A DNA stretch of 47,301 nt from Methylobacterium oryzae (GTDB taxonomy: Bacteria > Pseudomonadota > Alphaproteobacteria > Rhizobiales > Beijerinckiaceae): contig NZ_CP090353.1 of NCBI RefSeq assembly GCF_021398735.1, forward strand, positions 1-47,301. The letters are read 5' to 3'. The stretch's first letter is position 1, and each line of letters opens with the position of its first letter. Below are positions 1 to 8,542 of this stretch, piece by piece. The translations under genes were made by a program, and so were the position numbers. The notes beneath the pieces were generated by a model. The model ran no database searches. It was given only the letters and a program-made list of their open reading frames with translations, and was not told where the DNA came from.

Positions 1-12
1 GCAGGTACGCCG

Positions 13-306
13 ATGGCCCAGGAGGTCAAGCTCACCGTGACCCTGGAGGCGGCGCTCGCCGACCGATTGAAGGTTGCCGCGACCGAGCGCGGCTGGTCCC
101 CCGAAAGCCTCGCGGCCGATTGCGTCGCTCAGGCCCTGGAGGTGGCGATCCGCCATCGGGTCCTGATCGAGCGGATGGAGCAGATCGACGGCGCCATCCT
201 CGACATGGCCCAGGCCGTCGGTGACCTCGGTGCGCCATCGGGCGGTATCGACCTGTCCAAGGTCTGCCGCCTCCGAGCGGGCGCCGCCGCCGATCCGGCG
301 CGATGA
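13..306 (+). CDS. Ribbon-helix-helix-like relaxase accessory protein
   Basis: A 97-residue protein. Residues 5-45 have a strand followed by two helices (KLTVTLEAALADRLKVAATE, then SPESLAADCVAQAL), the layout of a ribbon-helix-helix DNA-binding domain. Its stop overlaps the start of the relaxase gene by four bases (ATGA), so the two are almost certainly co-translated. Small DNA-binding partners encoded just upstream of relaxases often bind the transfer origin; that role is inferred from position. The C-terminal 30 residues are Gly/Ala-rich and probably disordered. The gene lies at the window edge, so oriT may lie just outside. Confidence 0.75.
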   Translation: MAQEVKLTVTLEAALADRLKVAATERGWSPESLAADCVAQALEVAIRHRVLIERMEQIDGAILDMAQAVGDLGAPSGGIDLSKVCRLRAGAAADPAR

Positions 307-3248
307 CCGCCTCGCTGCACCGTCTCGGTGCCGGCGCACCGGCGGCGGCGTACTACACCAACGACAGCCAGCGCGAAGCACGCCCGGATCGGCGCGACGA
401 GTACTACCTCTCGGATGGCGGCGGTGTGTGGTGGAGCAGCGGCGAGACCGTCGTGCGCCACGGCGCCGCGATCGACGTGGCCTCGTTCCGGGATCTCTGT
501 GCAGGGCTCGCTCCGGCCACCGGCAGGCCGCTGGTCCGCGGTGCGGGCCCGGGTCATTGGGCCGGCGTTGACTGCACCATGACGCCCGGGAAGTCCGTGT
601 CCGTCCTCTGGATGGCCGGTACATCCGAGCAGCGCGCGGCGATCGAGGCGGCCCACCGCACCGCAGTCGAGCGCGCGCTGAGTTTTGTCACCGCGGAGGG
701 GCTCATCGCCGTCCGGACCGGCGCGGGCGGCACGGAGCAGCATCGACCGCACGACCTAATCGTCGGCCGGTTCGATCATTACACCACGCGTGAAGGCGAT
801 CCAAATATTCACACGCATTGTGTATTTATCAACGTCGCTAGTGCTCCCGCAAATGCAGGCGCAGATCGGTACAAGTCGCGGACGCATCTGACTATCGAGC
901 CCGAGCGATTGTACGCCGCTCAGCTCGCGGTTGGGGCAGCGTACAGGGCGGCGCTGGCCGAGGGGCTGCGCGAGCGGTTCGGGCTGCAGTATCGCGAGGC
1001 CGGGCGCGGCCAGTGGGAAATCGTCGGCCTGCCGGAGCCGCTGCTCGCGGCCTTCTCCAAGCGGTCCGAGCAGATCCTCGCCTATGCAGGGGCAGGAGCC
1101 AGCAGCGCCCAGCGCGAGATCGCCGCACTCGCCACTCGCCGGGGAAAGGAGGAACTGCCGACCGGGCCGGAGCTGGAGGCACGCTGGCGGGCGGAACTCG
1201 CCGCCTGCGCGATCGATCCGTGGCTGGCCGCGCGTCACCCCGAACACGACCCTGCCCTCGTGATGGCCGCCGAGCGCGATCGGGAGCGGGAGACCTCGTT
1301 CGACCCGCCCGAGATCCCCGGCGACGGCGCGGTGGCGCGCGCCGCCTCGGCCTTGTTCCGGCACGAGAGCGTCCTGGCGCGCAAGGATCTGCTCCAGCGC
1401 GCCCTGGAGGTCGCGGGCCTCGCCGGTATAGGGGTCGACGCCGTGGAGGCGGAGCTCGCCCAGCTCGAGCGGGACGGCACGCTGCTGCCGTTGGCCGACG
1501 CGGTGATGGTGCCGGGTGCCAGCGCGTGCTGGACCAGTCCAGGCATCGCCGCCTGCGAAGCTGCGATGCTGCGCGCGGCCGATCGCCCCTTGGAGCGGAC
1601 CTGGATCACGTCCGAGGCGGTCGAGGACGCGCTGGCGCAAGCCAGTCACCTCAGCCCCGAGCAGGGCGAGGCCGTGCGTCACGCCGCCGGTCGGGATGGG
1701 GTGTCGCTGCTACAGGCTGGGGCGGGGACCGGCAAGACCACGACGGCGGCCGCCCTGGTGGCCGCCGCCCGCAGCTCCGGTCTCCGGGTGATCGGCCTCG
1801 CGCCGTCGTGGGTGGCGGCCGACGAGCTCGGGCGCTCGACCGGGATCCCGGCGCAGGCGATCGCGCGCTGGCGCCACGACCGGGCGCTGACAGCAGGTCC
1901 GGATGCCGTCCACCGCCCCGATCACCCGGCGGTGCTCGACGCAGGTACCCTGATGCTGGTCGACGAGGCGGGGATGGTCGCGACCCGCGACCTGGAAGCC
2001 GTGCTGAGCGCGGCCCGGTCGGCCGGGGCGAAGGTGGTTCTGATCGGCGATCGGCGGCAGCTCGCCTCGGTCGGGGGCGCGAGCGCTCTGCGAGCAGTCG
2101 CCGACGTGGTTGGGCGCTCGGCTGTGCTCGAACAAGTTCGCCGGCAGACGGTGGAGTGGCAACGCGCCGCCTCGGTGCTGATGGCGCGCGGCGAGGTTGA
2201 GGCGGCCCTGCGCGCCTACGCGGCCCACAAGCGGGTCGAGCTGGTCACCGGCGCCGAGGCGGCGCAGGGGCGCGTGCTCGCAGTCTGGAGCGAGCAGCGC
2301 GCGGCGCACGGCGAGGACGTGCTGATCGTGACCCGGCGTAACGCCGACGCCGCAGCCCTGAATGCACGGGCGCGGGCCGTGTTGCGGGCAGAGGGACGCC
2401 TCGGTCCCGATGTGGTCACCCTGCCGGCGCGCGACCGTGACGACAGGCCGGTGCCGCTCGCGCTCGCTGTCGGCGACGCCTTACGCTTCGGCGAGAGCCT
2501 GCCGCATCTCGGGTTGCGCAATGGCAATCGCGCCCGGGTCGAGGCGATCATCGTCGAGCCGGAGGGAGGAGCACGCCTACGCCTGGCGCTGGAGGATGGT
2601 CGCGCGTTGGAGGCGGCGTGGTCGGATCTGGCGCAACAGCCGCGGTTCGGCCGGAAGCGGCCGCAGCCCAGGATCGTGCATGCCTATGCCGGCACCGCCC
2701 ACGCTGCGCAGGGCCGGACTTCGTCCGCGGCGGTGATGTATGTCGGGGCGGCCACGGACGCGCGGGAGACCTATGTTGGCCTGACCCGGCACCGGCACGA
2801 GGCCAGGGTAGTAGTCGAGCGCGACCGGCTCGACGCCTTGTGCCGGCAACGGCAAGAAGATGCGCGGATGCCGGCGTCCGACGCGATGGTGCTGGAACGC
2901 CTGTTCCGAGAGGCGCGGACCTACAGTGAGAAGGTCAACGTGGTCGATCACGCCGCCGACCGGGTCGCGTTCGTGCGGGATGGATCGCTCGGAACGCGTG
3001 AGCCCGTCGGACGAGGGGTCGACGTGCCGCGCGTGATGCGTGCAGCGAGGCTTTTACGTGACGCGATGGCGTGGTCCGGGGTCGAGCAGCTCATAGTGCC
3101 GACGTGGCGGCTGGTGGATGCCTACGGGCGTGGTCTGACGCAGGCCCCGGCCCGGGCGACGCGCGCTTTGGTCGACGGGCTTGCCCGCCGCCTCGGTCGC
3201 CCTGATCCGCTACTCGAGCGTGAGCGAGGGCCTCACATCGAGCGATGA
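303..3248 (+). CDS. MobF-family conjugative relaxase/helicase (TrwC/TraI type)
   Basis: 981 residues, close to TrwC in length. The N-terminal half is the relaxase: Tyr17/Tyr18 (AAYYTNDS) are the expected nicking tyrosines, and His159, His170 and His172 (FDHYT...NIHTHCVF) reproduce the TraI metal triad with its exact 11/2 spacing. The C-terminal half is a RecD-like superfamily 1 helicase: Walker A GAGTGKTT near residue 475, Walker B LVDEAG near 553, and late motifs TAHAAQG and VGLTRHRHEA near 800-830. The protein would nick oriT, stay covalently attached to the strand and unwind it during conjugation. It overlaps the small gene before it. No coupling protein or mating-pair genes follow, so the transfer region is incomplete here or continues outside. 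Confidence 0.95.
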   Translation: MTASLHRLGAGAPAAAYYTNDSQREARPDRRDEYYLSDGGGVWWSSGETVVRHGAAIDVASFRDLCAGLAPATGRPLVRGAGPGHWAGVDCTMTPGKSVSVLWMAGTSEQRAAIEAAHRTAVERALSFVTAEGLIAVRTGAGGTEQHRPHDLIVGRFDHYTTREGDPNIHTHCVFINVASAPANAGADRYKSRTHLTIEPERLYAAQLAVGAAYRAALAEGLRERFGLQYREAGRGQWEIVGLPEPLLAAFSKRSEQILAYAGAGASSAQREIAALATRRGKEELPTGPELEARWRAELAACAIDPWLAARHPEHDPALVMAAERDRERETSFDPPEIPGDGAVARAASALFRHESVLARKDLLQRALEVAGLAGIGVDAVEAELAQLERDGTLLPLADAVMVPGASACWTSPGIAACEAAMLRAADRPLERTWITSEAVEDALAQASHLSPEQGEAVRHAAGRDGVSLLQAGAGTGKTTTAAALVAAARSSGLRVIGLAPSWVAADELGRSTGIPAQAIARWRHDRALTAGPDAVHRPDHPAVLDAGTLMLVDEAGMVATRDLEAVLSAARSAGAKVVLIGDRRQLASVGGASALRAVADVVGRSAVLEQVRRQTVEWQRAASVLMARGEVEAALRAYAAHKRVELVTGAEAAQGRVLAVWSEQRAAHGEDVLIVTRRNADAAALNARARAVLRAEGRLGPDVVTLPARDRDDRPVPLALAVGDALRFGESLPHLGLRNGNRARVEAIIVEPEGGARLRLALEDGRALEAAWSDLAQQPRFGRKRPQPRIVHAYAGTAHAAQGRTSSAAVMYVGAATDARETYVGLTRHRHEARVVVERDRLDALCRQRQEDARMPASDAMVLERLFREARTYSEKVNVVDHAADRVAFVRDGSLGTREPVGRGVDVPRVMRAARLLRDAMAWSGVEQLIVPTWRLVDAYGRGLTQAPARATRALVDGLARRLGRPDPLLERERGPHIER

Positions 3249-3317
3249 TAAGGCTGAACGCAGAGAGGCAAAAACGATTTCATTGCCAGCCGTGCTAGCA
3301 ACGCCTACAATCACAGT

Positions 3318-3587
3318 ATGGCCGTTTTCCACGCACCCAGCGCGACGATCACGATCCGTAATCTCGACGGTCGAGTGAAGGAGCGGCTTCGTGTGCGCGC
3401 TGCCAAGAACGGGCGATCAATGGAAGCGGAGGTGCGTTCGATCCTTTCGGAGACGCTCGGCATTGAGGCGGCCGAGTCGGTGAATTTGGCGGAAGCGATC
3501 CGCAGGCGGGTCGCGCCTCTTGGTGGCATCGAGCTTGAAGATCATCCGACCATCTCGATCGGTGAGCCGCCCAGCTTCGGGCAATGA
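3318..3587 (+). CDS. FitA/VapB-like antitoxin (ribbon-helix-helix)
   Basis: 89 residues. The N-terminus (ATITIRNLDGRVKERLRVRA, then NGRSMEAEVRSIL) is the Arc/FitA ribbon-helix-helix domain. The C-terminal tail (VNLAEAIRRRVAPLGGIEL) would thread into the toxin active site. It overlaps the PIN toxin gene by four bases (ATGA), the usual type II order of antitoxin then toxin. Proteins of this family repress their own promoter as a complex with the toxin; a promoter must lie in the 69 bases after the relaxase gene. Confidence 0.92.
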   Translation: MAVFHAPSATITIRNLDGRVKERLRVRAAKNGRSMEAEVRSILSETLGIEAAESVNLAEAIRRRVAPLGGIELEDHPTISIGEPPSFGQ

Positions 3588-4012
3588 TCGTCCTCGACAC
3601 CAACGTGATTTCGGAGCTGATGCGGCCGGCGCCCGACCCAGCCGTGACTGCATGGGTTGCCGAGCAGCCCCGTTCATGGCTCTACACCACGAGCATCAAC
3701 CGGGCGGAAATCCTCTACGGCGTAGCGGCTCTTCCGGCCGGGCGACGCCGTGACGGGTTCGAGGCGGTGACTCAGGCGATCTTCTCCGAAGAATTTGCAG
3801 GTCGCGTCCTGCCGTTCGACGGCAGTGCAGCCGAGCATTATGCGCGGATCGCGATGGCGCGACGCACGGCAGGCGTTCGGATCGAGGGTTTCGATGCGCT
3901 GATCGCCGCCGTCACGGCGGCGGCTGGCTTCCGCATCGCCACGCGCGACGTGGGTGGTTTTGAGGGCTGTGGCCTTGAGGTCATCAACCCTTGGGACGTC
4001 GCCAAGTCTTAA
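3584..4012 (+). CDS. VapC/FitB-like PIN-domain toxin ribonuclease
   Basis: 142 residues, normal size for a PIN toxin. The acidic metal-binding residues are visible: Asp5 in IVLDTNVISEL, Glu in INRAEILYG near residue 46, and Asp in EGFDALIAA near 103. VapC proteins are Mg-dependent ribonucleases that cut tRNA or rRNA when the antitoxin decays. It is translationally coupled to its antitoxin. The pair sits directly behind the relaxase gene and probably helps retain the mobile replicon. No damage is seen, so the toxin should be active. Confidence 0.93.
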   Translation: MIVLDTNVISELMRPAPDPAVTAWVAEQPRSWLYTTSINRAEILYGVAALPAGRRRDGFEAVTQAIFSEEFAGRVLPFDGSAAEHYARIAMARRTAGVRIEGFDALIAAVTAAAGFRIATRDVGGFEGCGLEVINPWDVAKS

Positions 4013-4108
4013 CGCGACCGATTAGCTGGGCCATCGGATACCTGCCGTTGCCGGGCCGATCTCCTTTTCAGCCTTCACGACCGAGGCAACGCGATCACGG
4101 TCCCTCCG

Positions 4109-4130
4109 TCCACAAATCTTGATTTGTGGA
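4109..4130. repeat. 22-base near-perfect palindrome
   Basis: Two 10-base arms (TCCACAAATC and GATTTGTGGA) around a TT centre. It lies between the end of the PIN toxin gene and the end of the convergent HEPN-like gene. It may be a shared bidirectional terminator hairpin, although neither side has a clear T-run, or a protein-binding site. Confidence 0.6.
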
Positions 4131-4199
4131 GCGCAGCCGGCACGTTGATGCGAAAACGCTTTCTTCGTCCATAATTCCGCGCCTCACCGCTTCCATAGA

Positions 4200-5252
4200 T
4201 TACCGTGGCGGGACTCGCGGATCGGACTGAACTCTCTCAAGCGCCCAAGCATGTCCAGTGAGATGATCAAAGGCATATAGGATATTGGTAACAAAGACGA
4301 TAAAGTCGGTGAGTTCTTCGGATTTAACAGTCTTCTTCACGCCATGAGCTACCTGATTGCGTTGTGATATCCACTTCTTTAGATATTTTTCTGCATCTCC
4401 ATCTAAAGGAAAAAGATCGGTTTCTATCAAACGAGCCTTATGGAGCGCAGGTATAATCTCCTGAATGAGTGTTACGGCAGGCGGTGACGGCATCTTCTCT
4501 AGCAATGATCGAGTGTCGGGCGCGAGCTGCGCGATGTAATGCTTGATGCCTGTCTCTAGCGCGGTAACTGCGACCAGGAGCGCGCTCCTCGGCCTTCCTT
4601 GAACAAGGTCAGCTGCTTCCCGTCGAAGTTCATGCGGGAACGGCTCATAGACTCTGCCCGCAATGAATTGAGCGACCTCGTTCATAATATCTAGGTCTGT
4701 GTTGAGACCAGTGAGCGATATCGCCGATCCGATGCCGTAATCGAAAGGCATCGGATGCCAGATCTCTTTATCGTCGGACCAATCGAAAGAGACGTGAGCA
4801 AAGGGGCTATGCGGACCCCAAGAATTGTATCTCCAACGCCAGTTCTTTACATAATTCCTAATTAGGTCGGCCAGAGTCTGTTGTAGAGCAGGCTGGTAAT
4901 TCCGAACAGCGCGCGGCATCAATGATAGAGGAAGGCTCCAGTTGGGGGCTACCTTTCCGGCTTCATCGACGATTACGGTATCGAAGGTTTGGTACGGCAG
5001 GCCTTTTTGGGGAGGGCTATCGAGCGTCAGTACGTTGTTCAGCAGGTTTCTAAGAGTGCTGGCTACCTTTGCCGGCGGCTCCTTTTCAATGATCGCGTCG
5101 CAACAAAGCGTCCTGTTTAACTTCCCCTCGTGCATTATCTCCCGCATCCAAAACGTCAGCAATCGATCGGCATCTACTTGAATGGAAATCGGTAGTCGGT
5201 CTTGCCGATTTACGTGCATCCCATGAAGGCTATAAGTCAGCTTGAACCACAT
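4200..5252 (-). CDS. HEPN-domain-like protein of unknown function
   Basis: 350 residues, visibly AT-richer than its neighbours, which suggests foreign origin. The C-terminal third is helical and carries Arg298-x4-His303 (SQRNQVAHGV), the HEPN ribonuclease signature R-x(4-6)-H, on a predicted helix after KYLKKWI. The N-terminal 200 residues are mixed alpha/beta (for example FDTVIVDEAGKVAPNW) and I do not recognise them. HEPN proteins occur as RNases in toxin-antitoxin, abortive-infection and CRISPR systems, but many related proteins are inactive binding domains. No nucleotidyltransferase (MNT) partner is adjacent. It converges on the vapBC pair. The ribonuclease role is inferred from one motif. 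Confidence 0.65.
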   Translation of the reverse strand: MWFKLTYSLHGMHVNRQDRLPISIQVDADRLLTFWMREIMHEGKLNRTLCCDAIIEKEPPAKVASTLRNLLNNVLTLDSPPQKGLPYQTFDTVIVDEAGKVAPNWSLPLSLMPRAVRNYQPALQQTLADLIRNYVKNWRWRYNSWGPHSPFAHVSFDWSDDKEIWHPMPFDYGIGSAISLTGLNTDLDIMNEVAQFIAGRVYEPFPHELRREAADLVQGRPRSALLVAVTALETGIKHYIAQLAPDTRSLLEKMPSPPAVTLIQEIIPALHKARLIETDLFPLDGDAEKYLKKWISQRNQVAHGVKKTVKSEELTDFIVFVTNILYAFDHLTGHAWALERVQSDPRVPPR

Positions 5253-5261
5253 GAGAGGCTT

Positions 5262-5411
5262 TCAAATCCAGCTGGCGACGGCTCGCTCGAGCAGGCGGGC
5301 TACTGTTTGAGGATGCCACTGACGACCGTTTCGGATTGCTACAAGCGCCAGCTCCGCGGCGCTCGCCGCGCCTAGGAAGCACCTGTGCATACCCACGGCT
5401 GAAATCCGCAC
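5262..5411 (-). CDS. Small hypothetical protein (GTG start)
   Basis: 49 residues if read from the GTG at 5409-5411. The helical stretch AELALVAIRNGRQWHPQTVA looks protein-like and the frame stays open upstream into the preceding gene. It ends 9 bases before the start of the HEPN-like gene on the same strand, so it could be the first gene of a short operon. Function unknown; it could also be chance coding. Confidence 0.3.
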   Translation of the reverse strand: MRISAVGMHRCFLGAASAAELALVAIRNGRQWHPQTVARLLERAVASWI

Positions 5412-5433
5412 ATCCCAGCCACGGCTGTACCAC

Positions 5434-5883
5434 TCACATGAACAAGTCGAGCTGCCCCACGGCGGTCCGGACCCGTCGCCTAGGACCACGGTGCGCGAGC
5501 GGCATGGCGGGTGCATCCGGTAGAGCATGCCCGGGCTTGCCATAGAGAACGGCGCCTACGATCTGGCAGTGGGCGCCCTGGTGGAACACGTTCGCCGTGT
5601 GAGGCCCAGCGCGTAGGATCTCCTGCACCAATGCCTCGCTCACACTCATGTCCGACAAGGCCGTGAGCAGGCAGTTGAGCCCCGCCACTTGAACGTCGAA
5701 CGACTGGAACTCCGCGGCGCGCTGCCGCCAGATCTGTCGCACGGCGCCGACGCTGGTGTTCGGGAATGGATTGGGCGCAGGCTCAGTCGCCGCACCGGCG
5801 ATAAATGCCGCGATCAGGTTCCGCTCGGCGATATGCGAGGCCGTGAGCAGGGCGTCAGCGAGCTGAGGGCGGCTGATCGTCAT
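5434..5883 (-). CDS. Hypothetical protein
   Basis: 149 residues, mostly helical (ADALLTASHIAERNLIAAFI; AGLNCLLTALSDMSVSEALV), ending in a short basic tail and GQLDLFM. No enzyme motif, signal peptide or membrane span is visible. It is read toward the HEPN-like gene. I do not recognise the family. The good amino-acid composition and the lack of a competing frame support it as a real gene. Confidence 0.55.
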   Translation of the reverse strand: MTISRPQLADALLTASHIAERNLIAAFIAGAATEPAPNPFPNTSVGAVRQIWRQRAAEFQSFDVQVAGLNCLLTALSDMSVSEALVQEILRAGPHTANVFHQGAHCQIVGAVLYGKPGHALPDAPAMPLAHRGPRRRVRTAVGQLDLFM

Positions 5884-6025
5884 GAGGCTTCGACGTTGTG
5901 GGGCCGGACGGTGAGCGGCAGCCCCGCGAGGCCAGCGAAGGTACGTATCGAGATAAGCGATCTGTCGTTACGTCTATTGGGCCGGGACCGGCAGAACGCC
6001 GGAGTCACACGTGTCATGCGCGGGT

Positions 6026-6607
6026 TCACGGCTTGACCGCGATGCTGTTGGCTCGAGCGCGGGGGAAGTAGCTGTAGAAGGTGTCGCGGTTGACGCCCAT
6101 ACGTTTGGCGATCTCGGCCACGCTGATCGTGCCGGCCGCGAGCATGGCCCGGGCCGCCTCCAGATCGGCCTCGCTGAGCTTCTTTGGCCGGCCGCCCTTG
6201 CGACCCCGAGCGAGCGCGGCCTTCAGGCCTTCTATAGTGCGTTCGCGATTTAGGTCGAGGAAGTACTCGGCCATGGCACCGTGCATCTGCAGGGCGAAGC
6301 GGCCGTGTGCGGTGGCGCTGTCGAACTGCTCGGTGAGGGAGCGGAAGTGGACCTCCTTCACCCGCAGGCCATCGATGGTGCGCATCATCTCGACGAGGGA
6401 GCGGCCGAGGCGATCGAGCTTCCAGACGATGAGCACGTCCTCTGGACGCAGGAAGGCCAGCGCTGCCTCGAAGGCGGGTCGTTTGGTGCCGGCCTTTCCG
6501 GACTTCTTCTCCTCGAACAGGCGCTCGCAACCGGCGCGGGTCAGGGCGTCGCGCTGGAGGTCGAGGTTCTGGTCTTGGGTGGAGACGCGTGCATATCCGA
6601 CGAGCAT
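6026..6607 (-). CDS. Serine recombinase (resolvase/invertase family)
   Basis: 193 residues from the ATG at 6605-6607, chosen because MLVGYARVSTQDQ is the canonical start of this family; the open frame runs further upstream without family similarity. Ser10 in ARVST is the catalytic nucleophile. DVLIVWKLDRLGRS (near residue 65) and GRFALQMHGAMAEYF followed by RERTIEGL complete the catalytic domain and E helix. The C-terminal helix-turn-helix is ISVAEIAKRMGVNRDTFYSY. Such enzymes resolve transposon cointegrates or plasmid dimers at a nearby res site. No Tn3-type transposase is adjacent, so this is either a plasmid resolvase or the remnant of a Tn3-family element. Confidence 0.93.
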   Translation of the reverse strand: MLVGYARVSTQDQNLDLQRDALTRAGCERLFEEKKSGKAGTKRPAFEAALAFLRPEDVLIVWKLDRLGRSLVEMMRTIDGLRVKEVHFRSLTEQFDSATAHGRFALQMHGAMAEYFLDLNRERTIEGLKAALARGRKGGRPKKLSEADLEAARAMLAAGTISVAEIAKRMGVNRDTFYSYFPRARANSIAVKP

Positions 6608-6639
6608 GTCGGGACAGTGCCAAAAGTACGTTTCTCCGG

Positions 6640-6767
6640 CAATAGAAAAGCCGACACGTTTATCCGACAAAAGCGAGGCCGTTTCGGGTAGCTCGGCGAG
6701 CTCTCTTCGTTGGCGTCGGGAAAACGATCGATTTCCGGACATGCGGTACGATAGGACGAATGTCCGG
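6640..6767. promoter_or_regulatory. Possible resolvase-binding (res-like) region
   Basis: Just upstream of the resolvase start (minus strand) there is a TGTCGG-type direct repeat near 6644-6666. At 6735-6742 and 6760-6767 there is an inverted repeat CCGGACAT/ATGTCCGG with a 17-base spacer. Resolvases of this family usually bind several such subsites directly upstream of their own gene and thereby autoregulate. The assignment rests on position and repeat layout only. Confidence 0.4.
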
Positions 6768-6978
6768 GATGGGTGGTTTTCTGCCCATCCGCTTCCGGAT
6801 GACGGATGCATCCAAGCGGACATCGCCGCGGGGACCGCTCGCGACCCATAGCGAACTGAACCCATGTGATTGTCGGCTTTGACCAAGGGTGCCACAAGAC
6901 GCGCATCGCTGGCACGATGCACAGGGCGCCAGTGGCCGGAAGATGCGTGTGCTCCCGCCCCGAACTGCGGAGAGCGGC

Positions 6979-7254
6979 ATGCCGCGCTACTTCTTCGACA
7001 TCCACAATGGGCTATTGCTCTCCCGCGATGCGATAGGATCGGAATGCAATGGCCGCGAGGGCATTCGCTTCGAGGCAATGCGCGCACTGCCCTCGATCGC
7101 CCGTGACGAAATCCCAAAGGACGGCGATCGGCAAGCCTTCTCAGTCCTCGTCCGAGACGAGGACGACATCACCGTCTACTCGGCTACGCTGACATTCGCA
7201 GGCTTATATATCGGCGATGTTCCGATACCGGAGCGCGAAGAGCCACAGACCTAA
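6979..7254 (+). CDS. DUF6894-like small protein
   Basis: 91 residues beginning MPRYFFDIHNGLLLSRDAIG. This opening (PRYFFDIHNG, with a conserved D-x-x-G shortly after) is typical of the DUF6894 proteins that are very numerous in Methylobacterium. The frame is open 30 codons further upstream, but the family start is this ATG. There is a central EAMRALPSIARDEIP helix followed by beta strands. Function unknown; the family is small and cytoplasmic. Confidence 0.8.
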   Translation: MPRYFFDIHNGLLLSRDAIGSECNGREGIRFEAMRALPSIARDEIPKDGDRQAFSVLVRDEDDITVYSATLTFAGLYIGDVPIPEREEPQT

Positions 7255-7554
7255 AAGCGTCTGCAACCTGCCCCGAGCCGAAGGTTGCCGGACGACCGAC
7301 TGACGGCTGCTTTTGGGAAGCGCCGACAGTGCTCTCGGCGGCTGGGTAGGGTCGGGTGCAGAATGGCCGTTATCGCAAGTTATACCAATGCCACGGCTGA
7401 AGCAATGCGTGGGTGCTTCAGTCCGCAGCTACGTGCTTACGTCAACACGTACGCACGCAGGCACCCACGTGCGTTGACATCGCCTGCATACGGGCGGCCG
7501 AATATCGCGTCGGCTCACAAGGACCTTTGCCATGGGGCGCGGCATTGAGGAGGG
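7255..7554. other. Gene-poor stretch with ACGT-rich repeat block
   Basis: No convincing gene. At 7430-7478 there is a cluster of ACGT-containing motifs. It starts with the 13-mer TACGTGCTTACGT, which recurs exactly upstream of the parA-like gene (9195-9207) and, minus one end base, in inverse orientation at 8581-8592. GTCAAC and GTTGAC bracket the block. A GAAGCA...TGCTTC hairpin lies just before it, near 7400-7420. It may be a promoter/operator region for the receiver gene or a partition-related site. Confidence 0.5.
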
Positions 7555-7977
7555 ATGACCCAGACCTCCTCGACGACCTCGCCCTGCGCTCTCGTCGTCG
7601 ATGACGACGGCATGGTCCGCATGGCTGCGGTCGACATCCTGGAGGAGGCGGGGTTCACGACCTTCGAGGCCGAGTCCGGCGACAGGGCCTTGCTCGTGCT
7701 CGAAGAACACCACGCGTGCGTGACGCTGCTGTTCACCGACGTGCAGATGCCGGGCTTACACGATGGCTTTGCGCTCGCTCGCAAGGTCGCGAACGCCTAT
7801 CCGCACATCTCGATCGTCGTTGCGTCGGGGCAGACCAGGCCCGGGCCGAACGATCTGCCGGACGGAGCGCACTTCATCGCAAAGCCATTTAGCGTGGACC
7901 TCGTGCATCACCACCTGCACGAGGTTCTGCCTGACGATCAGAAGCCGGACCCCCTGCGCAAAATGAGACCCGCCTGA
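7555..7977 (+). CDS. Stand-alone response-regulator receiver protein
   Basis: 140 residues consisting of one CheY-like receiver domain. The acidic pocket is Asp16-Asp18 (VVDDDG), the phosphoacceptor is Asp62 (LLFTDVQMPG), the switch residue is Ser91 (VVASGQ) and the conserved lysine is Lys110 (FIAKPF). There is no output domain, so it acts by protein contact, as CheY- and FixJ-modulating single-domain regulators do. GGAGGG directly precedes the ATG, so spacing is tight. No histidine kinase is adjacent; the nearest related gene is the broken hybrid kinase at 28.5 kb. Confidence 0.93.
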   Translation: MTQTSSTTSPCALVVDDDGMVRMAAVDILEEAGFTTFEAESGDRALLVLEEHHACVTLLFTDVQMPGLHDGFALARKVANAYPHISIVVASGQTRPGPNDLPDGAHFIAKPFSVDLVHHHLHEVLPDDQKPDPLRKMRPA

Positions 7978-8164
7978 GAGACACGGGTCTGTCCACCATC
8001 AGCGCCTGTGGCTATCCAAGCGGGCGTCTGAAATGTGTGCTTCCGCCCCAAAGTGGGCCCGGAGGCGACGACCGCTCGATGCATTCGCCCCTAATTGCGG
8101 ACCGGCGGAAAGCCGCTCCAAGCGGACTGTTCTCCAAGGCCTCAGCCGCTCTCCCCTCCGCCTC

Positions 8165-8542
8165 TCAAGCTCCTTCCTTATCCAGGTGCTCCATTAGAGC
8201 CGCCTCGATCACGTCCTGATGGCTGGCTCCGCGGTCGAATGCGAACCGACGCAGACGCTGGTACTGGCTTTCCGACAGGCGGAGTGTCAGCGACTTGGTC
8301 CGAGGCTCGGCCGCGTTAGCCGTGCGCTTCGCCGTCGAAGGCTGCGCAGATGGCTGGTTCTCTGCCGATGCTGATGCCGCAGCCGGCGCCGGGGCTGACT
8401 GGTCAACGGCAGGTGTTGGAGTTGGCGTATCAGCCAGAGCTGGCGTCGACGCCCCGCCTCCCCGCTGCGGGATATCCGACGGCCGAGGCGCTCCCTTAGT
8501 TTGGATCAGATCGCCGAGGTCTGGTGTCTGCTTCGCGCTCAT
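8165..8542 (-). CDS. ParA-partner DNA-binding protein (RHH/ParG-like)
   Basis: 125 residues. Residues 20-75 are a low-complexity Pro/Ala/Thr linker. Residues 80-120 form a compact basic domain (KSLTLRLSESQYQRLRRFAF, then SHQDVIEAALMEHL) of ribbon-helix-helix type. It overlaps the ParA gene by four bases and is translated second, the arrangement of small-centromere-binding-protein partition operons. It would bind repeats at a centromere/operator and stimulate the ATPase through its flexible N-terminus. Naming it a ParB functional analogue is inference from position and fold. Confidence 0.75.
   Translation of the reverse strand: MSAKQTPDLGDLIQTKGAPRPSDIPQRGGGASTPALADTPTPTPAVDQSAPAPAAASASAENQPSAQPSTAKRTANAAEPRTKSLTLRLSESQYQRLRRFAFDRGASHQDVIEAALMEHLDKEGA

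Noticed and set aside
756..2951. Long open frames on the opposite strand of the relaxase gene
   Set aside because: Arg/Gly/Pro-rich shadows produced by high GC in the third codon position; the relaxase frame has full family motifs.
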